Shown: piece by piece, positions 61,417 to 64,000 of the stretch
Layout of the letters: the number at the start of each line of letters is the position of its first letter
How positions within the stretch are numbered: the stretch's first letter is position 1
Assembly: GCA_018401885.1 (NCBI GenBank)
Contig: JAGYKB010000001.1
Coordinates: forward strand, 310,001-374,000
Source of the DNA: Gammaproteobacteria bacterium
Lineage (GTDB): Bacteria; Pseudomonadota; Gammaproteobacteria; Pseudomonadales; Pseudohongiellaceae
Reading direction: 5' to 3'
Length of the DNA: 64,000 nt
The notes under the pieces: model-generated
What the model saw: the letters and a program-made list of their open reading frames with translations, nothing else
What the model was told of the DNA's origin: nothing
Databases searched by the model: none
Program-made: the position numbers and the translations under genes

Positions 61417-61452
61417 GGGTCTCTTTAAGGGTCTCTTTAAGGGTCTGTCTAA
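61417..61452. repeat. 12-bp tandem repeat, three units
   Basis: gggtctctttaa x2 then gggtctgtctaa. Confidence 0.85.
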
Positions 61453-61528
61453 GAGCTTAATTGAGAGCCCAGTTGAACGTCTTCTCGGGACTAGTTGCGG
61501 AGCAATCTCTAAATTCCTACCGAGAGCC

Positions 61529-61756
61529 CTATCGAATGTCAGCCCGAACCTGCGGCGAAACCTGAATGTCAAAGAACGGGTTCTCAAACTCTTGAGAGCT
61601 CGCCTCACGACTCGTCAGTCTGCCTTCAACCGCGATAACAAAGAGCACGGCGACAACAGTCGCGATAAATAACGTGTGCTTATTGTACAAAAGCGTATTT
61701 CGCAGCGTGCGCTGCATGAAGGTAACGCGGTGCCCTCTTTTATTTTTCCTGTCCAT
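61529..61756 (-). CDS. Small single-TM protein at the end of the ABC gene cluster
   Basis: 75 aa; LLYNKHTLFIATVVAVLFVIAVEG. Confidence 0.5.
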   Translation of the reverse strand: MDRKNKRGHRVTFMQRTLRNTLLYNKHTLFIATVVAVLFVIAVEGRLTSREASSQEFENPFFDIQVSPQVRADIR

Positions 61757-61800
61757 ACTTCCTCCGCTGTTACAATTCTTGGCCTATAGCCGCAGGACTA

Positions 61801-62667
61801 TTAATCGGCAAACCGGCGCATCAAAATCGCGCCTGATATCAAAATCCCACCGAGCACAGCACCAAACAACATATCGTAAGTAAATAGCCGAGCTCCCAAA
61901 TCATCGAGACTGAAGACGAGATATTGCCAGGGGCTTGAACGGCTGGCCATCCACGCTTCTAACGTATTGCTGCTCAGTACAACCTGTTCAAAGAGACTTA
62001 AGGCAACGAGCCCGCCGATAGCCCAGAGCAAGGGAACGCGCGTGGCATAGGCCGAAAACAACAGTATCCAGCCCACCGCCGGAAGTAACCACAGCATGGC
62101 GGTTACCGCCGAGAGCCCGATGAAACCAAGGGCAATACTCAATGTTGAAACCAACTCGACAAGCCCATTCAATTCAATACCCAAGAAAAAACTGTACACC
62201 GCCGCGCTTATGAACAGAATTATGCTGCCCAAAGTCAGTATCGCGAGGTAAATTGCGGGGATCACCAGCACTGAGGTAACCACCTTGGACATCACCGTCG
62301 CGCGATCGGAAATAGGCATCGATTGCCAAAAAAGATAACTCAACTCTCTACGATCCGAGTAGAGGCTCGTGGCTAGATAACTAAGCGCGATTCCAACGAT
62401 GAAAACCAGATTTAATGCGCCCGCAGAAGTAAGAAGCGGAGCAATCTCGAGCGCATTAATGCCCTCAAACCTGTTAAAAAGTAGATCCATCGCTGCAGTT
62501 TGTCGTTCTACTGAAAACAAAGTGAATAGCCTTAGCCCTAACAAAACAGCAACTAAAACAAGCAAACATGGCGCATAGAGCATGAGGCTTCTGTTTTCTC
62601 GTATCTCCCGCATTAGAAGCCCCCGCCACCTTCGCGCTGCCAGGGTTACTGCTGACGAATCACTCAT
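61801..62667 (-). CDS. ABC transporter permease (ABC-2 type)
   Basis: Six hydrophobic segments; SYLATSLYSDRRELSYLFWQSMPISDRATVMSKV; overlaps ATPase ORF. Confidence 0.85.
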   Translation of the reverse strand: MSDSSAVTLAARRWRGLLMREIRENRSLMLYAPCLLVLVAVLLGLRLFTLFSVERQTAAMDLLFNRFEGINALEIAPLLTSAGALNLVFIVGIALSYLATSLYSDRRELSYLFWQSMPISDRATVMSKVVTSVLVIPAIYLAILTLGSIILFISAAVYSFFLGIELNGLVELVSTLSIALGFIGLSAVTAMLWLLPAVGWILLFSAYATRVPLLWAIGGLVALSLFEQVVLSSNTLEAWMASRSSPWQYLVFSLDDLGARLFTYDMLFGAVLGGILISGAILMRRFAD

Positions 62668-63586
62668 GACCCCCTCCTAGTTTCGCTAAAAAGACATCGG
62701 CAACGCTCGGGGTGCTCACTCGCCCAAGACGCTCAAATTGCCTTCTATCAGGCGTAGCTTGTTCGTCGTCATCGATTTCGAACAGATAGTCTTTACCGCC
62801 GAGCGTTGATCTAGCATGAATCGGCTTTAATTCGTCCGCTAATGAAAAATTCTCCGGGGTAACCGCCACTTCGACGAATCGTCGCTGCAGCGCTTCCATC
62901 TCGGTGCTAAATACGATTTTGCCGTGAGAGATAAAGATTAGATGTGACAGAAGCGATTCGATCTCCTCGACCTGATGCGTGCTGATAACAATCGTTTGCC
63001 TGCCATCGTAAAACTGAGTGAGAAGGCGGTCGTAAAACTCCTGCCGGTAGATAATATCGAGGCCTAATGTCGGCTCATCCAATATGAGTAGCTCGACGTC
63101 AATCGCCATGACGAGCGCAAGATGCAATTGCGTTACCATGCCTTTGGAAAGCGCCTTAACACGTTTCCTCAAATCAATATCTGTAGTCGATAGAAACCGT
63201 AACGCCTTCTCCCTATCAAATTTTGGATGCACATCATCAACGTAATCGAGCACGTCAATAACGCGCAAGCTCTTGGGAAGGACGCCGACATCGGCTATGA
63301 AGCAGGCGTCCTGCATGAGCGCCTCCCGCGCTAGCCGGGGATCATGGCCGATCACAGAGAGATCTCCCCCGGCATCGCACAGACCAACCAAGGACTTCAG
63401 CACCGTCGTTTTACCGGCGCCGTTCGGTCCTATCAATCCACAAATCGCACCCCTAGGGATATCAAGATCAATGCCGTCGAGAGCGACAAATCCGCCATAG
63501 GACTTCCGCAGTTGGCGAGCGCGAATTGCACTCTCGGGGGAACCTCTATCGCCTAGCGCTAGGCCATCTCGTGTCATTTCTTCCAT
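62660..63586 (-). CDS. ABC transporter ATP-binding protein
   Basis: GLIGPNGAGKTTVLKSLVG (Walker A); LSKGMVTQLHLALVMAIDVELLILDEPTLGLD. Confidence 0.95.
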   Translation of the reverse strand: MEEMTRDGLALGDRGSPESAIRARQLRKSYGGFVALDGIDLDIPRGAICGLIGPNGAGKTTVLKSLVGLCDAGGDLSVIGHDPRLAREALMQDACFIADVGVLPKSLRVIDVLDYVDDVHPKFDREKALRFLSTTDIDLRKRVKALSKGMVTQLHLALVMAIDVELLILDEPTLGLDIIYRQEFYDRLLTQFYDGRQTIVISTHQVEEIESLLSHLIFISHGKIVFSTEMEALQRRFVEVAVTPENFSLADELKPIHARSTLGGKDYLFEIDDDEQATPDRRQFERLGRVSTPSVADVFLAKLGGGHE

Positions 63587-63588
63587 TG

Positions 63589-63975
63589 TTAGTTTTCCCC
63601 TTCCTTATTCTCTCGTCGCTGCGCTGGCAACTGCGACGGTAATTCGTCGATACACAATCCCAGCAGCGCTAGCTTCGATAAAATTTCGGGCCATTCTCGT
63701 TCGAGAAAATGCCGACGCTGGCTGACTGCTAAGGCTTCCTGCGCATCGACGCAGACATACATACCCAAACCTCGACGCTTCTCTATCCAACCCTCATCGA
63801 CGAGGAGTTGCAGAGATTTGGAGACGGTTATCGGGTTGATTCGAAGGTCGGCCGACAGTTGGCGCACCGACGGGACGGCAGCACCTTCTTGATACACACC
63901 CTGCAATATTAGGTCTCGTAGCCGATCTCGTAGCTGCAGATAGATCGGCTCACCCTGCTTCCATTTGTCCGCCAC
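63589..63975 (-). CDS. GntR family transcriptional regulator, YtrA type
   Basis: EPIYLQLRDRLRDLILQG; VPSVRQLSADLRINPITVSKSLQLLVDEGWIEKRRGLGMYV. Confidence 0.92.
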   Translation of the reverse strand: MADKWKQGEPIYLQLRDRLRDLILQGVYQEGAAVPSVRQLSADLRINPITVSKSLQLLVDEGWIEKRRGLGMYVCVDAQEALAVSQRRHFLEREWPEILSKLALLGLCIDELPSQLPAQRRENKEGEN

Positions 63976-64000
63976 TCGGGCTCCTTTGCATTAAAGCTCT

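Noticed and set aside
61360-61608. 82-aa minus-strand ORF over the tandem repeat
   Set aside because: Arg/Leu-rich low-complexity translation, overlaps the better small TM ORF, no start context seen.
1-64000. Search for tRNA/rRNA genes, CRISPR arrays, transposases, integrases and phage genes
   Set aside because: None recognised by reading; a tool such as tRNAscan-SE or CRISPR finder would be needed to exclude them fully.

Overview
The window is gene-dense and looks like the chromosome of a (probably marine) gammaproteobacterium. I saw no rRNA, tRNA, CRISPR array, transposase or phage module. Housekeeping genes recognised are argG, pyrC, rnt, grxD, argF, nrdA, nrdB, dinG, sbcB, pyrB and ilvD. 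They are interspersed with redox and cofactor genes. The parts most worth a second look are: (1) a fused CofG-CofH FO synthase (fbiC) leading a four-gene run with an NmrA-like protein, a polytopic membrane protein and a CDP-alcohol phosphatidyltransferase; (2) a PQQ dehydrogenase with a lanthanide-type D-Y-D motif, overlapping a dicluster CxxCH cytochrome c gene; (3) a copper-themed segment with a cytochrome c/PHM-type monooxygenase-like protein, two divergent CopC-like paralogs lacking the usual DGH ligand motif, and a canonical copC-copD pair; (4) an nrdAB control region with a 31-bp-phased NrdR-box pair, a third perfect NrdR palindrome and a DnaA box inside an 11-bp inverted repeat; (5) a 13-bp GAAA-tetraloop hairpin inside signal-peptide codons; (6) an M20 peptidase frameshift and an Ogt/MGMT gene with apparently compensating frameshifts. 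All calls were made by reading the sequence and supplied translations; no database search was run.
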